Of a stretch of DNA of 64,000 nt, positions 1 through 14,300 are shown piece by piece. Position numbers and translations under genes: made by a program. Position 1 is the first letter of the stretch. The number at the start of each line of letters is the position of its first letter. Under the pieces are notes generated by a model. That model was not told the DNA's origin and made no database searches. It saw nothing but the letters and a program-made list of their open reading frames with translations. Origin of the DNA: Strongylocentrotus purpuratus (Eukaryota > Echinodermata > Echinoidea > Camarodonta > Strongylocentrotidae). The DNA is taken from assembly GCF_000002235.5 (NCBI RefSeq), contig NW_022145601.1, forward strand, positions 20,805,889-20,869,888, in the 5' to 3' direction.

Positions 1-1072
1 TTTATTTGCCTGCATGCTGTGTGAATAAACATCAGAATCCTTGACAAGTTGACATCAACATTAGATTGTATTCCATTCCAAGGACCGTCTTGTGGGAAGA
101 GAAACAAAACACTTCCCATCCATTGAACATTAAAATGTCATGGCCATGGGCATGGACAAGGAGATCCCCGGTCAGCTAGCGGCACCGCAGCGAACTAGCT
201 AACAAAGCCAGCTCGTTCCCCGTCTTTAATTTGTGCATACCGCTGCTGGAATTGCCTTGGTCAGTTGGTCGCAGCGCAGGAGCTGCAGGATCGACTACTA
301 CTGAAACAAGTGCAAATATCATAGTTTCTTTGCATGTTTCATTTCAAAGCATTGGTTATAGAAGTCTATTTACAATTTTAAACTGAGCTTTGATTTACTA
401 CTAGATCTACTAGCTATTTGGTCGGTAATAAATCAGAAGGATGTAAAAACTAAAGTCTAGACTAGTCTAAATAGTAAAGTAACAGTCTTCATCACCATCA
501 GAAGGATGAGGAGGGTGGTTCACTTTTTCTTTTAAAAATGCCTTTTTAAAAGGTGTGCCTCAACTATTACTAGATCTAGACTAGATTCTATATTATTTTA
601 TGTATTGTTACTTGTTCTGCACATCGACTGTAAATTCCTATGACTATGTAGATCTAGAATATAGACTATTTCAGTATCGATTTATCATCTAGATTCTAGT
701 CATGAGTCTTTGACTTTGAGAAGAACCCTTATTCATGTATCATTTCCTTTTCTTTCTTTCATTTTTTGTTTAAATAAAGGAAATGACAAACTGTTATTTC
801 AGACATAGGAAAAAGATGTGTTAATTTTTTATTTTATTTAAATGGCTGTGGGATTATAGAGCTAGGTCTAGGTCTAGATCTAGATCTAAGTACTTTTAGT
901 TATTTTTTCTTCCAATCCAATCTGGAAAATCTGGAATAATGTATACACTGTATGTACCTTCTCAGTGTGCGAGTATAAAGTGATGTGTTTGTCTAATAAA
1001 GATATTCTTCCATTAGCAGCTATCAACTGTTCAATTTCTATAAAATTATGATCTTTTTTATTTTACACACAG
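1..1072. other. Upstream region of MTHFR
   Basis: No convincing coding exon is seen. The stretch is AT-rich and carries many short CTAGATCTAGA-type words (about 860-890 and scattered from 540 to 700). A pyrimidine-rich stretch ending in ACACACAG at 1061-1072 could be a splice acceptor for the exon that holds the MTHFR start codon, in which case a 5' untranslated exon and the promoter lie in or upstream of this stretch. No TATA box could be assigned. Confidence 0.4.
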
Positions 1073-1157
1073 ACTCAATTTGTGACAGTACTTCCAAGTA
1101 TACGAAAGCGAAAGATCTTGGAGACAATCTTCAGTGCAACATCTCTTTACGACCAGC

Positions 1158-1432
1158 ATGGCGGTCGTGACGCGGGTAGATCAAAATGGAGTTCCATTGA
1201 AGCAGGTGCAGGAGGAATCGGCCTTGGGCCTGCAAAACCTCATACAGTCACTGCATCAGAATGGAAACCTGACACCCACGTCCCTCTCTCGCAGCCCCTC
1301 CCCCGAGCCTGTCATGCCCTTCATGCGACTCTCGGAGAAGATCGCAAACCGCATCGCCAGCAAGGATCGGTGGTTCTCCTTGGAGTTCTTTCCTCCCAGG
1401 ACAGCTAGTGGTGCTGTTAATCTCGTGGGAAG
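1158..1432 (+). CDS. MTHFR: MTHFR coding exon 1
   Basis: Residues 1-92: the start codon, the Ser/Pro-rich tail, and the first beta strand of the barrel with the catalytic Glu76 in [10 protein letters not shown]. The donor AG|GTACGT follows 1432. The final codon (Arg) is split 2+1 with exon 2. Confidence 0.93.
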
Positions 1433-4400
1433 GTACGTGCAGTGTTTCGACAAAGATTTTTAAAGGGTTTTATACTGTACCTTATGAGTTGACTAGAATA
1501 GCAGCATGGGTGGGGGTGGAGAAATAAAGGTCATGGTATTGGAAAATAACAAAAGATTTTTAAGCAGGATAATGCTATTCATGAATGTATAAATTATACT
1601 ACCCATATCAAGGAAATGTATTACCCTTGGTAGCCTGCCCTGTATATATTAAAAAATATATACCGGAAATTATATATAATTTTTTTTTTTTTTTTTTTTT
1701 TGAGGGGGGGGGGGGGGGGCGGGGGAAGAGCAGGTGTTCATGATATCATAATGGTATGAGAAAGAGAGCTGGATGTACTAACGAGATGCCTAATTAGAAT
1801 TTGTAAATCCTAATTTTGTTGCATCATCAGTTCTATGCAAGAAACTATACAAAATTACCCTCTTGAATTAAAAAAAAAACAGCTAGGAAGCCCTTATGAA
1901 ATTGATCTGCAAATGGGGTATCCATGGATACTTATATCATACATCAAATTGCTGGGCACAAAGGTACTCTTTATTTCATTAAAGTAGCTTTTATTCCCCC
2001 TTTTTGTGATTTAATAGTGTGAGCATTGACTAATTTTTCTGGATGAATTGAGGGAGGAAAGTGGGGGGGGGGGGGGGGGGGGGGTACACAGCACATTTGA
2101 TAGTAATCACACGTTGCATAAAGTTATTAAAGTAATAACAACCGGTATATGGGATAAAAGGGGGTGCAAGCAAATCATGGGCCACAAATACTGCACAACT
2201 AATTTTGAAATTGATGATGGGGGGGGGGGGGGGGGGGGCTCCTGTTCCAGTGCCTTTGTCCTTTATTTGTGTCCCTGATAATGAGACATAGATCTTGCCG
2301 AACCCTTTATCATTTATCGTGCTGTCGAGCAAACAAAAGTAGAGGTAAATCAGCCTTGATTGCCGATTATCATTGTCAAGGTGACCTCATTATCAGTTCA
2401 GTTGAGGGCAATGTCTTGGAGGTAACTAGGAAAACAAACACTGTGTGCTATGCTTATCTCTTACAAAAAGTAGGGCCTTTCCGTTTGTCACGTCCACATA
2501 GACAAGGTCAACTATGTGACGTCATTTCTGCAATTTGTGTGTGTCGGGTCATCTCACGTCGTCTGGCCAAATTTAAGAACTCTTTCATCCACGATTTGAA
2601 GTTCGTCAGAAAACTAGAACCTGTCGTCAAAATGACGTCATCTTGCTATCTATATTGCAGCATAAATCAAGAATAACATAAGGAAAGGCAGACAGAGAAT
2701 TGCAAATGTATAGAATGATAAAAACAAAGAATAACAGAAGAGAAAGTGATAGAAAGAAGAAATAGAGAATAACATAAGGAAAGTCAGAAAGAGAAGGTGA
2801 TAGAAGGAAAAAACAAAGAATAACATGAGGAAAGAGAAGGTGATAAAAGGAAGAAACAAGGGATATCGTAAATAGTAATTACGAATCGTGAGGAAAGATA
2901 GGAAGAGGAAAAACAAAGAATAACATAAAAGAAGGTGATAGAAGGAAGAAACAAAGAATAACATAAGGAAAGACAGAAAGAGAATGTGATAGGAGGAAGA
3001 AACAAAGGATAGCATAAGGAAAGATAGATAGGAAGAGGAAATAATAGAATAATAAAAACTAAGAATAACAAAAGAGAAGGTGATAGAAAGAAGTAACAAA
3101 GAATAATATTGGGATATACAAAAATAGATAATGGGAAGAGAAGAGAAGATGAAAGATAATAAAAACAACGAACTATTACATGAGAAAAGGTGATAGAAGT
3201 AAGAAACAAAGAATAACATAAAAAAGATAGAAAGAAACATAAAAGAATGATAACAACAAACAACATAAGTGATGATAAAAGAAGAACAAAGAATAACATT
3301 AGGAAAGACAAAAAGAGAAAATGATCAAGAATAGATAATGGAAAGATAAAAGAGAAGATGAAAGATGGAAACACAAAGAATAACATAAGGAAAAGACAGA
3401 AAGAGTAGGCAATAGAAGGAAGAAACAGGATAGCAAAAGGAAAGATAGGAAGAGGAAATAATAGAATAACAAAAACAAAGAATAACATTAAAGAGGTTGA
3501 TAGAAGGAAGAACTAAGAATAACATAAGGAAAGACAGAAAGAGAAAATATATAAAGAGATAATGGAAAGATAGAAGAGAAGATGAAAGATGGAAAAAACA
3601 AAGAATAACACAAGGAATGGTATAAAGAAAATGATAGAAGAATAAAAACTAAGAATTACCTAAAAGGTGATAAAAGGAAGAAACAGAATAACATAAAGAA
3701 AGCCAGAAAAAGTAGGTGATAGAAGGAAGAAACAATTAGGATAGGAAGAGGAAATAATAGAATGATAACAAGTACAACAAACAATAACATAAGAGATGAT
3801 AGAAGAAGAAAAAAGAATAACATAAGGAAAGACAGATTGAGAAAATGATAATGAATAGATAATGGAAAGATAGAAGAGAAAATGAAAGATGGAAAAACAA
3901 AACATAACATAAGGAATGGTAGGAAGACAATGATATAAGAATAAAAACAAAGAATTACATAAGAAAAGCTGATAGAAGGAAGAAACAAAGAATAACATCA
4001 GGAAAGATAGAAAGACAAAGAGTGATAACAACCAACAATAACATAAAAGATGAAAGAAGAAGAGAAAAGAATAACATAAGGAACGAAAGAATAACATAAG
4101 GAACGACAGAAAGAGAAATGATAAAAAATAGATGAGCCTAGGAATAGATAATGGAAAGATAGAAGAGAAGAAAACAAAAAGGTCCTAATAGGTCATTTGG
4201 ATCTGGGTTATTGTTCTCTTGAAGGGGAAATCCACCCTGATATGAAGTTGGTTTTGGTAAAAGCAAAAAAAATCGGAGAAACAAATTAGTAAAAGTTATC
4301 TAATTCAAATAGGAATTACAAAAGGAGAGAATTTTGAAGTTGTCATCACTGAAACACAAATTGGCAACAAGGTAGCAAGTATAGCGAGCTCCTCTCCAAC

Positions 4401-4918
4401 TTGCTCTGTACATCAAATGTCATAAACTATCATTTTCTTAGTTATTAATGACCAAATAGACTTATTTCATGCAGAGGTTGTATAAAAGCATATTTGCAAT
4501 GTTTATATTTAGGGGGAATGTATGATTGACAATGGCAATTTTCTTATGGCAAAATATGCATTTTTTAAATGGGAGGGGGCCTCACAATATCACTTACATA
4601 TAGTTGCCAACTTGCGTTTGGTTGATTGCACTATCAAACATTCATTACTGTGTTATCAAACTTTCACTAACCTCTTATTTTTCTGCTTCTGTTCAAAACA
4701 ACTAAATATCCGGGTGGATGTCCCTAATATGACATGTACTGAATACTAGAGAATACCAAGGTCAAACAAAATGTGATGTATGTTATTGCCTTGTTCATGT
4801 CTTGTGAACAGGTCCATATGCATGCATTTTCCAGCTTCGCTACATTTATTTTTACATCTTCATGTGGTTTTCCAACCATCCAGTTTCGCGCTTCTCTCTT
4901 TTCCTTTGAGTTAGTGTG

Positions 4919-4986
<68 letters not shown>

Positions 4987-5350
4987 TGCTCTCTCTGTCT
5001 CACATGTATTTGGTCAGCTGTATTGTGTATTTTTCGTTTGATTCTTTATTCACTTTTGTTTTTTGCCTTTGTATGTTGTGTGTATTTTTTCTCCCTCTTT
5101 TCTTCTTCATTTTCAACAATTTTCTTTTATGATGATGCCTTACTCATGTTCCTTTCTATTAAAACCCTCCTACCCCCACCTCCCCCGTGCTATCTACATC
5201 TATCTACAAATTTCATGCATGTACATTTCATCTCTTTTCCTCTCTCCCACCCACTGTCCAAACTGCCTTTAAAGACCACCCAAGTAAAACAGAGAAAGTG
5301 ACCACTGTAGACACGTAGCCTTTATTCATCGACAAGTTCTACAACACACA

Positions 5351-5392
<42 letters not shown>

Positions 5393-8300
5393 GAGACAAA
5401 ATGTGTGGCCACCGTAGACAGGTGGCCTTTATGGAGAGGTGGCCAGTAAAGCAGGTCTGACTGTATTTCCTGAATGCCTCTTTCTTACACTCTCTTATCC
5501 ACATCCACAGATTTGATCGCATGTTCCACGGAGGCCCGCTCTTCTGCGATATCACCTGGCACTCTGCAGGCAACCCTGGAGGACGCAAGGAGACCAGCTC
5601 CATGGAGATAGCCCGCACGATGCTCAACTACTGCGGCCTGGACACCATGCTTCATATGTGCTGCGTCAGTCAGTCGGCAGAGGTTATCACGAGGCATCTA
5701 GAGTGGGCCAAGGAGTGTGGCATCCGTAATATCTTGGCCCTGCGTGGAGGTAGGGATGTGTACTTCTTTTGGGGAAGAGGGGGGGGGGGGGGGGGGGGGG
5801 AGGGGGGGGGGAGGGGGGGGGGAGAGAATAATGATAAAGGAGCAGCGAGAGATGAAACGGAAAGACCCATTATCTGTGAAATAATAGAAGTAGTGACAAT
5901 TTGCCAGTGTTTCCTTATTGGAATGCATCATTCAATTTGTTTATTCTTTTCATTTTCATGAAAAATATAGCAAAAGGAAATAAACAAGTACATGTATATA
6001 TACATTCTAGGCAGAGAATGTTCAGTTCATACAATAAGTTCAAATGAAATGGGAAAACAAAAGAAAAGCCCATGGTGGCCTTATTTAATGGAAACGCATT
6101 ATTCAGACACCTGTCTAGAAAAACTATTTCTCATTGGTTTCCTTTAGCAGTCGTTGTATGCCGAGTACTGCGTATGTATTTCTCGTATGATTGAGAAAAT
6201 GGTCATATAATTGTTTTGCTCTATGGTATAAGTAATACCCAAGTCACACTGACTAGACTAATCAACATACAGACAAAAATGATACATCACCCCGAATGCC
6301 CCAGAAGCAGTCAGGTTTATAGTTAGTCTGGTGTTGTTACTGAAGTATAAAAAGGTGTTCGATGATGCTTTAAGAAAACAACCTTTTTCATTAAATAATA
6401 TCGAATTATGTATGTTTATATTGCCATTTTCTTAAAATTAATCATAATGAGGCATCTCTTTTCTATACGTTGATAGATGTTCCCGGTCATACAGACGAAT
6501 GGGAACCAACTCCAGGAGGGTTTAACTATGCTACTGATCTTGTCAAACATATACGAAAAGTCTTCGGGGATGATTTTGTCATCGCGGTAGCAGGTGAGTT
6601 GAAAATGCCCTTTTTTTTCTGCATGAATGTAATATTTGGATGGTGCACGTGTGATGCGATCCCCACCTCGTGTGAGCAGTGTTATTGTGTGAATGCATTC
6701 AGCAACTTTCTGCACCTCGTCTTCTAGAAATCTATGTTATTGTAGTTACTGCAGCCGATGTTTATTTGAGGCCACACTTACAGACAATTCTTATGGGTTC
6801 TACTTGGGTCACAAAGCGTGGACTTCACTTGATCAACGTTAAGGTTTGAACCAATGGCCTGCACAGATCAACCACTTAAAAAAAAACCTAACAAAAGATA
6901 TTGTCATTTAACTCTGAATCTGAATGATTCCAAGCCTCTGAGAGCAATTTCAGGTAGGTCACTGTGTTTCACTGCTTGTGAGATTCAGTAGAGTACATAG
7001 AGTATTGATTGATCATTTCATCAAGTCCAGGCTCTGGGAACTAGAACAGGGGAGTGTTTCACGAAGACTAAGATCGACATTAAATTGGACTTAAATATGA
7101 CAGGCCACTCATGCCACTGGTTGCTTTCACCATTGGTCTCTCGATTATGATCTTTAGATAATATTTTGTCCTTCAATAATGAAATATAAAAAAATGTAAA
7201 TTCTGTAGATTTGTGACCATGATTTGTACGTCCCTTGAGAGTCCAATACCAGTAAATGGTGAGAGCAAACAGTGGCATGAACGGCCTGCCATAGTAAAGT
7301 CCAACTTAAAGTTGATCTTGGTCTTTGTGAAGCGACCCCCTGGAGAGTGTATAGCTGTCTAAACTGAGGTTTGATCCATTTCTTTGACAGGCTACCCATC
7401 TGGTCACCCTGATGCCATTAGCTACGAGGATGATCTCAAGTGCCTGAAAGAGAAGGTGGATGCAGGAGCAGACTTCATCATCACACAACTCTTCTTTGAA
7501 GCCAAGACATTCCTCAAATTTGTCCGAGACTGTCGGGCGATAGGAATCACTGTGCCCATCATTCCTGGAGTCATGCCAATACAGGTGAGATGATAGATCA
7601 GTCTCTGGATTTCCTTTAAAGCCCTACTGCACTACTTACAGCTACTTGCGCCCTTTATATAGCAAACAATGCCTAATCGGTGACCATTGGTCTCCCATGG
7701 TCCCCTCTTTCTTATGTTAATTGAGAGCTGGTTTAATGAGATAACCACCTTTCAGTGACCATGTAGGGAGGTCTAATCCCTCCTGGCAAGACTAGTGCAG
7801 ATATGCAGATAGGCTTTAACTTTCCCTTTTAAACCTAAAAGAAAAACCTCAGAGAAAAAAGAAATCTTAGGGTATTCTAAATGATGGGATTCAATCTTTT
7901 ACTGAGGGATTGATATTACATGATCCTTCTTGTGCCCTTCAACTAAGAAAGTAAAGGTGCCAAATGATGTTCATGTCTCATTGAATCTGATTCTTTGATG
8001 TCTGACTTGTAGTCCAGTGGTTTAAGCACTTGACTTGAAATTCAAAGGTGGTGGTTCAATCCCTGACACAGCACTAATGTCCTTTGGTAATGCATTAATC
8101 TTCATTTGCCACACTCGACCCAGGTGAGGTAAATGGGTACCTGGCAGGAATTAATCCCTTGAAATGCTGGAGCGCTGTAATGGCAGCTAGGCTCAAAGTT
8201 GGGGTAATAATTAGTGCGCCTCGGAATAGAATTTCTAGTTAGACGGCGATATAGCAATGCCTATTATTATTAATATTCTCTCCATTTCCAGGGTTATCAT

Positions 8301-11300
8301 TCTCTAAGGAGTCTCGTAAAGCTGTCCAAGCTAGACGTTCCACAGGAGATCATGGATGTGATCGAACCTATCAAAGAGAACGATGCGGCAATCAGGAATT
8401 ACGGTGTCCACCAGGCCGTCACTATGTGCAAAGAATTATTTGAAAGGTGAGAGGTTAGATCAGTAAAGTCTGCAGGCACTATAGGGGTTCAAACATTTGC
8501 ACTGACATAAGACTTTGAGAAGCAAAATTTCTGCTTGATGATGGTTGGAACTTTTTATTTCTCAGCCTAGCAAAGATGGTACCAGAGGCAATATTTCTCC
8601 TCTTGTAGCTCTTTTCAACTTGAATCCTGCACATGGCTCCTTTTCAGGTCTTTGTTTTTCCCTCTTTGTCTCTCTTACCATCTGTCCATATCTGTCTGTA
8701 CATGTATGTCCGTCCATAGACGTAATAGAAATGGACTTTTGACGGCAAGAGTAGTAAAAGTAATGATAGCTACCACCTGTTCTTATGTCTTACTTTCTTC
8801 TATGTTTTAAGTCTGACCGCAACGCTGCGGGCATGTTTTGATAAGCTCCGATAAGGGTCCTTTGGTCCTATGAGATCCACCGGGATTTTGCCGACCTCTA
8901 TCGGCCAAGTCGCTTCGCACTGACCAATGCTTCCCACGATTTGCGCTTCTCATTTCATGAATGAATCGTGACAGGAGAGCCTTCTGCCCATGCGCAGCTA
9001 AATACTACGTCAATAGTGCCCCGGATGTAAACATGAGGTTTACGTCCTGTTCATGCTTGCCAATCTGTAAAAAAAGCCGTTGAAATCGGTGATTTATTAG
9101 ATTTTTACGAATTTGTGTTGGTGTGTAGCAAACTCATCATATAAGCAAGGAAAGTCACCACAAGAGCTTACAAAATACAGTTTAAAAAGTGTTTTTTTCT
9201 CCTGTTTCCGTTAATTTCTCTGTGAAACCAACGACGTTGCGGTGATCACAAATCCTTCGTTTGTCGAATACAATCATTCGTTATTTGTTGCGTTTGCGTG
9301 CGTTTTGTTTATAGGCATTGGAAGAATGGGGTTGTTTTCGTGAGTGCTCAGAAAATCTGTGGTAATGCGTGACTTCTTCGCATCATGACCACTAAATTGC
9401 CGTGCCTTTGTCTAATCCAAATTGCACACGTAGTCCCATTGATAGAGATCGGCGGGTGCATGTTTTTTTCAAGTTATATTTTGGACTTGTTAATCCGAGA
9501 GTGACTGCTTTTTTTTTCTTCCCTCAGATTTTATCTTATTTTATCTTGATGTAGGCCTACTATATGTGTACGTTTTTTTTGAGAATCTAGGAATTAGGAT
9601 AAATATCTGTGTCCGTAAATTTGGGAATTGACCATTGCAAAATATTCAACATTTCCGTCGTCTGCTATGTCGATATATGGACTGCCCATCATAATCATAA
9701 AGTTCTTCCTTATTTATGTCATCTAATGATAATCCTGCCCTTCTAATTACTTTATAAACAACACATGACTCATGAGTACGAGAAAAATATGTATTATGGA
9801 ACAATACATACATCGAAATAAATAAATAATTGTTAGTATAAATACAACGCTGAAAACAATAACAACAATATCGTCAGGCACAAAGACGAAAACATGTTCG
9901 CTACGACCGCATGGCGGAGAGCGCTCATACTATTTAACACTAGGTTCTCAACGATTTGAAGGAGCAGCGAACAACCCCAAATCGCGAGCTTGCTGTTGCG
10001 ATTATGAAAGATTGCGCAAGTGATCGCATCCAGCTGTCGGGTTGCGGTGGGACCACCGCTGGGTTTTTGCATCGGCGCGAAATTTAAACCTTGCCGGTGG
10101 AACTCATAGGATCAAAGAAACTGCTTCGTCGATAGTCCATTCTATTACGTCTATGGTCCGTCTGTCTCTATTTCTCTCTTTCTCTCTCTCTCTCTCTCTG
10201 ACTTTCTCTCTCCCTACCTTTATCTCTTATCATTTGAAAAATATCTATCACAATCTATCACAAAGCCAATCCGTCTAGATAATGGAAAAATAAATTTAAT
10301 GCATGCAATGTTACTTTACATTGTTGCCTAAAATCAGCTTTATTTGAGTAGGGTCATTCTTAATGTGCCATTAACCCACCATGATCTTTGATTTAAGTAA
10401 AGTCACACTTCATTGTTTTTGGTTTCAGTGGGGAAGTGTTTGGAATCCATATCTACACCCTCAACCGTGAAGTGGCGACCATCGAGATCCTGTCGTCTCT
10501 GGGATTATGGTGCGGCGAGCCCAAGAGACCGCTCCCCTGGAAGACCACCGCCAACCTCAAGCGAAAGCAGGAGGACGTCCGTCCAATCTTCTGGGCCTCC
10601 AGGCCCAAGAGCTACGTCTACAGGACGCAGGAGTGGGACGAGTTCCCCAACGGCCGCTGGGGCGATTCCTCATCCCCTGCCTTTGGTGAGCTGAAGGACT
10701 ACCATCTCTTCTACCTGGCTAGCAAGTCCAACCAGAAACAGTTACAGACCATGTGGGGTGAGGAGATCACCTGCGTGGAGGACGTCAGCGAGATCTTCAC
10801 CTGTTACCTGTCGGGAGAACCCAACAGATATGGCAACAAAGTAAGTAGATTAAAGCCCCACTGTACTACTTTTAGCTACTTGCTCCCTCTATATAGAAAA
10901 TAATGCCTAATCGGTGACCGTTGGTCCCCCATGATCCTCTTTTTCTTATGTTAATTGAGAACTAAGTTGATGAGATAACCACCTGTCCAGTGACCTTACA
11001 GGGTGGTCTAATCCCTCCTATAAACTAGTACAGATGGCCTTTAAACTTGATATCTGACTGATGATTAGGACTGAGGAAAGCTTAGCTAAGAAATTCTACA
11101 GGATTTAGGAATCCTCAGCCAAAATGAGCATTGACCTCTGACATGTCATATGTCAACATTTAGATTTGAAAATTGCTTAAATTAAGGACAGCCTAGTCGT
11201 GGACCAAAAGGATATACTGCTTAGTTTGAATGCTGAAAGGTGGTTTTATACTGGTATCTTGGGTGATCTAAGAATTCACCATTTCAAATATTTAGAATTG

Positions 11301-14300
11301 TCATTTGGGTCTTATTGACAACAAGATGGCTAACTTCTTACAATAAATCATTACTACTCTTTGTACCATTTTAGCAAAACAAATCAAAACTGTTTATTAA
11401 AGGGCAAGTCTTATTAGTTATCAGATTTTGCTCAAACTATTTTTGATTGGTTTGACTGATTTTTCCGCTTCTATTGAAAGTAAGTTATTTTTGGAGTGGA
11501 CTTGTACTTTAAGCCAGTGTATCATTCTACCGCCCACGCAGGTCACACGCTTCCCGTGGAACGATGATGAGGTGTCCTCTGAGACGATGCGGGTGTCCTC
11601 CCAGTTGGTGTCCATGAACAAGCGTGGCGTCCTCACTATCAACTCCCAGCCCAACGTCAACGGCGAACCGTCCTCCGACCCGGTGGTAGGATGGGGGGCA
11701 CCTAACGGTTATGTCTACCAAAAGGTAACATAAGCCTGTTGACTGAGGCTCTTTTTAACTGGCCTGACAGGTACTGTGTTTCGGTGGTGTATGGTAAAGT
11801 AGCAGTACGGTAGGACTACGGTATACTTATATGCTACTCATCATTGTATGCTCTGCCTCTTGCAGTTAACCTTGTCATATTGCCATACTTTTTTTTTTAC
11901 CATCACATACTTTTGCGACAGTTACCCCATGGCCGTTTCCTATTCTAACTAAAGTCCTCACTTCATTCTGGGATCAAACGGTTCACCTAACCCCAAGCCT
12001 TACCCAAACCCTAACTTTTAACCTTAATTTAAACCTTATTAAGAACTCAACCCTAACCCCAAACCTTACCTTTAACCGAAGGAAGACCCTTAACCTAGCC
12101 TCAAACCTTGACTTGGACATAATTCAGAACCTAAACCTAAACCTAACCCTAATGCTTAACCTTACTTTAAACCTAATTGAGAGCCTAACACTTAATCATA
12201 ACATACACCTAATTAAGACCCTGAACCTAACACTTGACTTAAATTTTAGATGATCAAGACCCTAACTGTTATGCCCAATTAACTTCAAACCTAATGGAGA
12301 CCCTAACCCCAACGCTAAACCTATCATATAACACAATGACAGCCCTAACCCTAATAAATAATTGCAGAAATAAATCCTGGAGTAAAATTCACCAAAGAAA
12401 GTGTCCAATCATCCTTTTTATTTGCCATATTGTCAAACCATTTCTACCTCCTGTGTTTCTTCATTTTACGGAAAAAGGAGTGGCTGCTAATTTTTGAAAG
12501 AAATGGAAAAAGTTAATCAGGAAGTTTGAATCTTTATTTCGCCTTCTTAAATCAGTAGGTATTGATTAAATTGCCTGGAAAGGTGTTCTTAGTTGCTTAC
12601 TAACAAGCATTTATGCTTTCTTAGCAGTCAGGTAAAATAACCACCACTACTGCTACTACATCCTTTCTCTTTCAGATTTCTTAGTCAGTCTTACTTTCCC
12701 AAACTGTTTCTATCTCCATTTTCCCCCCAAGCCGTTACTGGTATCTCTTTCTCCATATATATTACTGTCTTTCATGTTCTCCCTGGTATTTCATTTTTTG
12801 TGTCCATGAACGAAGGATTATCAGTTTATTTTGGGAACATGGAATAATTTTTTTCTCCATCTGTGTTACCTATACATCAGGCCAAAGAATTTATTCAATT
12901 ATGTTGCCCTCTTTATGTTTGCAATTATGCCCCATCACTTGCGCCTTTCCTACAAAAATTTCACGGGGGGATTTCATCTAGCTTTCTGATGACAGCAATG
13001 CCTGTGATAAAATAGCCTCTACGTTTTGGTTTAACATGCTGTTCTTTTAAACAAATAAGATTGTGAAAGTTACCCACGAGCAGCACAATTGTAGTAATGA
13101 GTGCTGAAATCTTGCATATTTCCCTAAAGATAATTAGCCAATGTTAACTCTGTGTTATCAACAATTAATGCAATGCAATAATAATAAATACAATTTTTTG
13201 ACATGGATAGCATGCTGCTTCATTAATCCCTCCAAAAGAAACAAAGTGTTGCAATAATAGGGTACATCCTCATTGAGATTCCCAGTGATTATGAGATAGT
13301 TTAGGGATAATTGATGTAGGGAAATAATGTGCAATGTTTAGGTCTCCGAAGCACAACAATTAACATTCCTCAATTAACATTTGCCCAATAGATAGAATCC
13401 TGTGCTTCTAATATATTTAGTTTTCTCATTTCCCCCTCTAATCCTAATTTTTGTCTTCTTCATTTCCACAGGCGTACCTTGAATTCTTTTGCTCACGCGA
13501 GAACGTTGCTGCCTTGCTGCATATACTCCAGGACTACCCGCTAGTCAACTACCATGTCGTCAATGCTAAGGTTTGTATGGTAATTGCTCATGCAAGGGCT
13601 AAACCTAAACGACTCCCATTGTTTACAAATCATGTAAATGTAAATTGAAGTTTGCCCTCTATGGGCAGTATAGTACATCGTCCTCTTTGAGACGCAACCG
13701 TGGCAGCCAAGTAATGGGTGATCCGACATTTGCTCTAGCGACTATTGCTCCGGGCTTTTTTTATTGTCAAAGATACTTGTATAGGGTTCGGTTTGCAGTT
13801 GGCTCTTAATTTCAGTTTTAGGGTTAGTGTTAGATATTGCGTCGGGTCCAGAGGTGAAGATCAGAAATTTGATTACCGGTAGTGTAGAACATTGACTGTG
13901 GAGCAACTGTCACATTAGCATACATGTTTGTTGAACCAAGCAATAAAGCATTAATTATTTATCAAGTCTTTTGATTATGTAACTGGCTTTCTTAAGTGCA
14001 TTGGCATGGTGACAGCGGTGGGATATGTACCCATGCCATTGGAATGACCTGTGCCTAAAACAGTAAAACTTGTATGGTGCAAATCATATTTCAGTAGTAT
14101 TTTTCGATGAGGATGACTATTTGAGGCATGTTCGCGGTAATGGTACATGGGAAGAAATTATGACCAGGGAATAATGACTTGTAAACTACATGTAAATTGA
14201 AGTATACTTTAGGAAAACATTACATTCAGTGTAGATTGTTTCATAAATTTAACTTTAATATATTCATTTTGTGATTACAAATATGTGCTTTGTACATCTA

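Noticed and set aside
2269..2676. 135-codon + strand frame in MTHFR intron 1
   Set aside because: No recognisable motif, no splice context, and it runs into the minisatellite. Kept as non-coding.
2650..4097. Several 110-234 codon minus-strand frames rich in Phe, Ser, Tyr
   Set aside because: They are composition artefacts of the purine-rich minisatellite.
5521..5961. Extension of MTHFR exon 2 through the poly(G) run as a longer protein
   Set aside because: The donor at 5750 and the family alignment end the exon at LALRG. The Gly-rich extension is intron.
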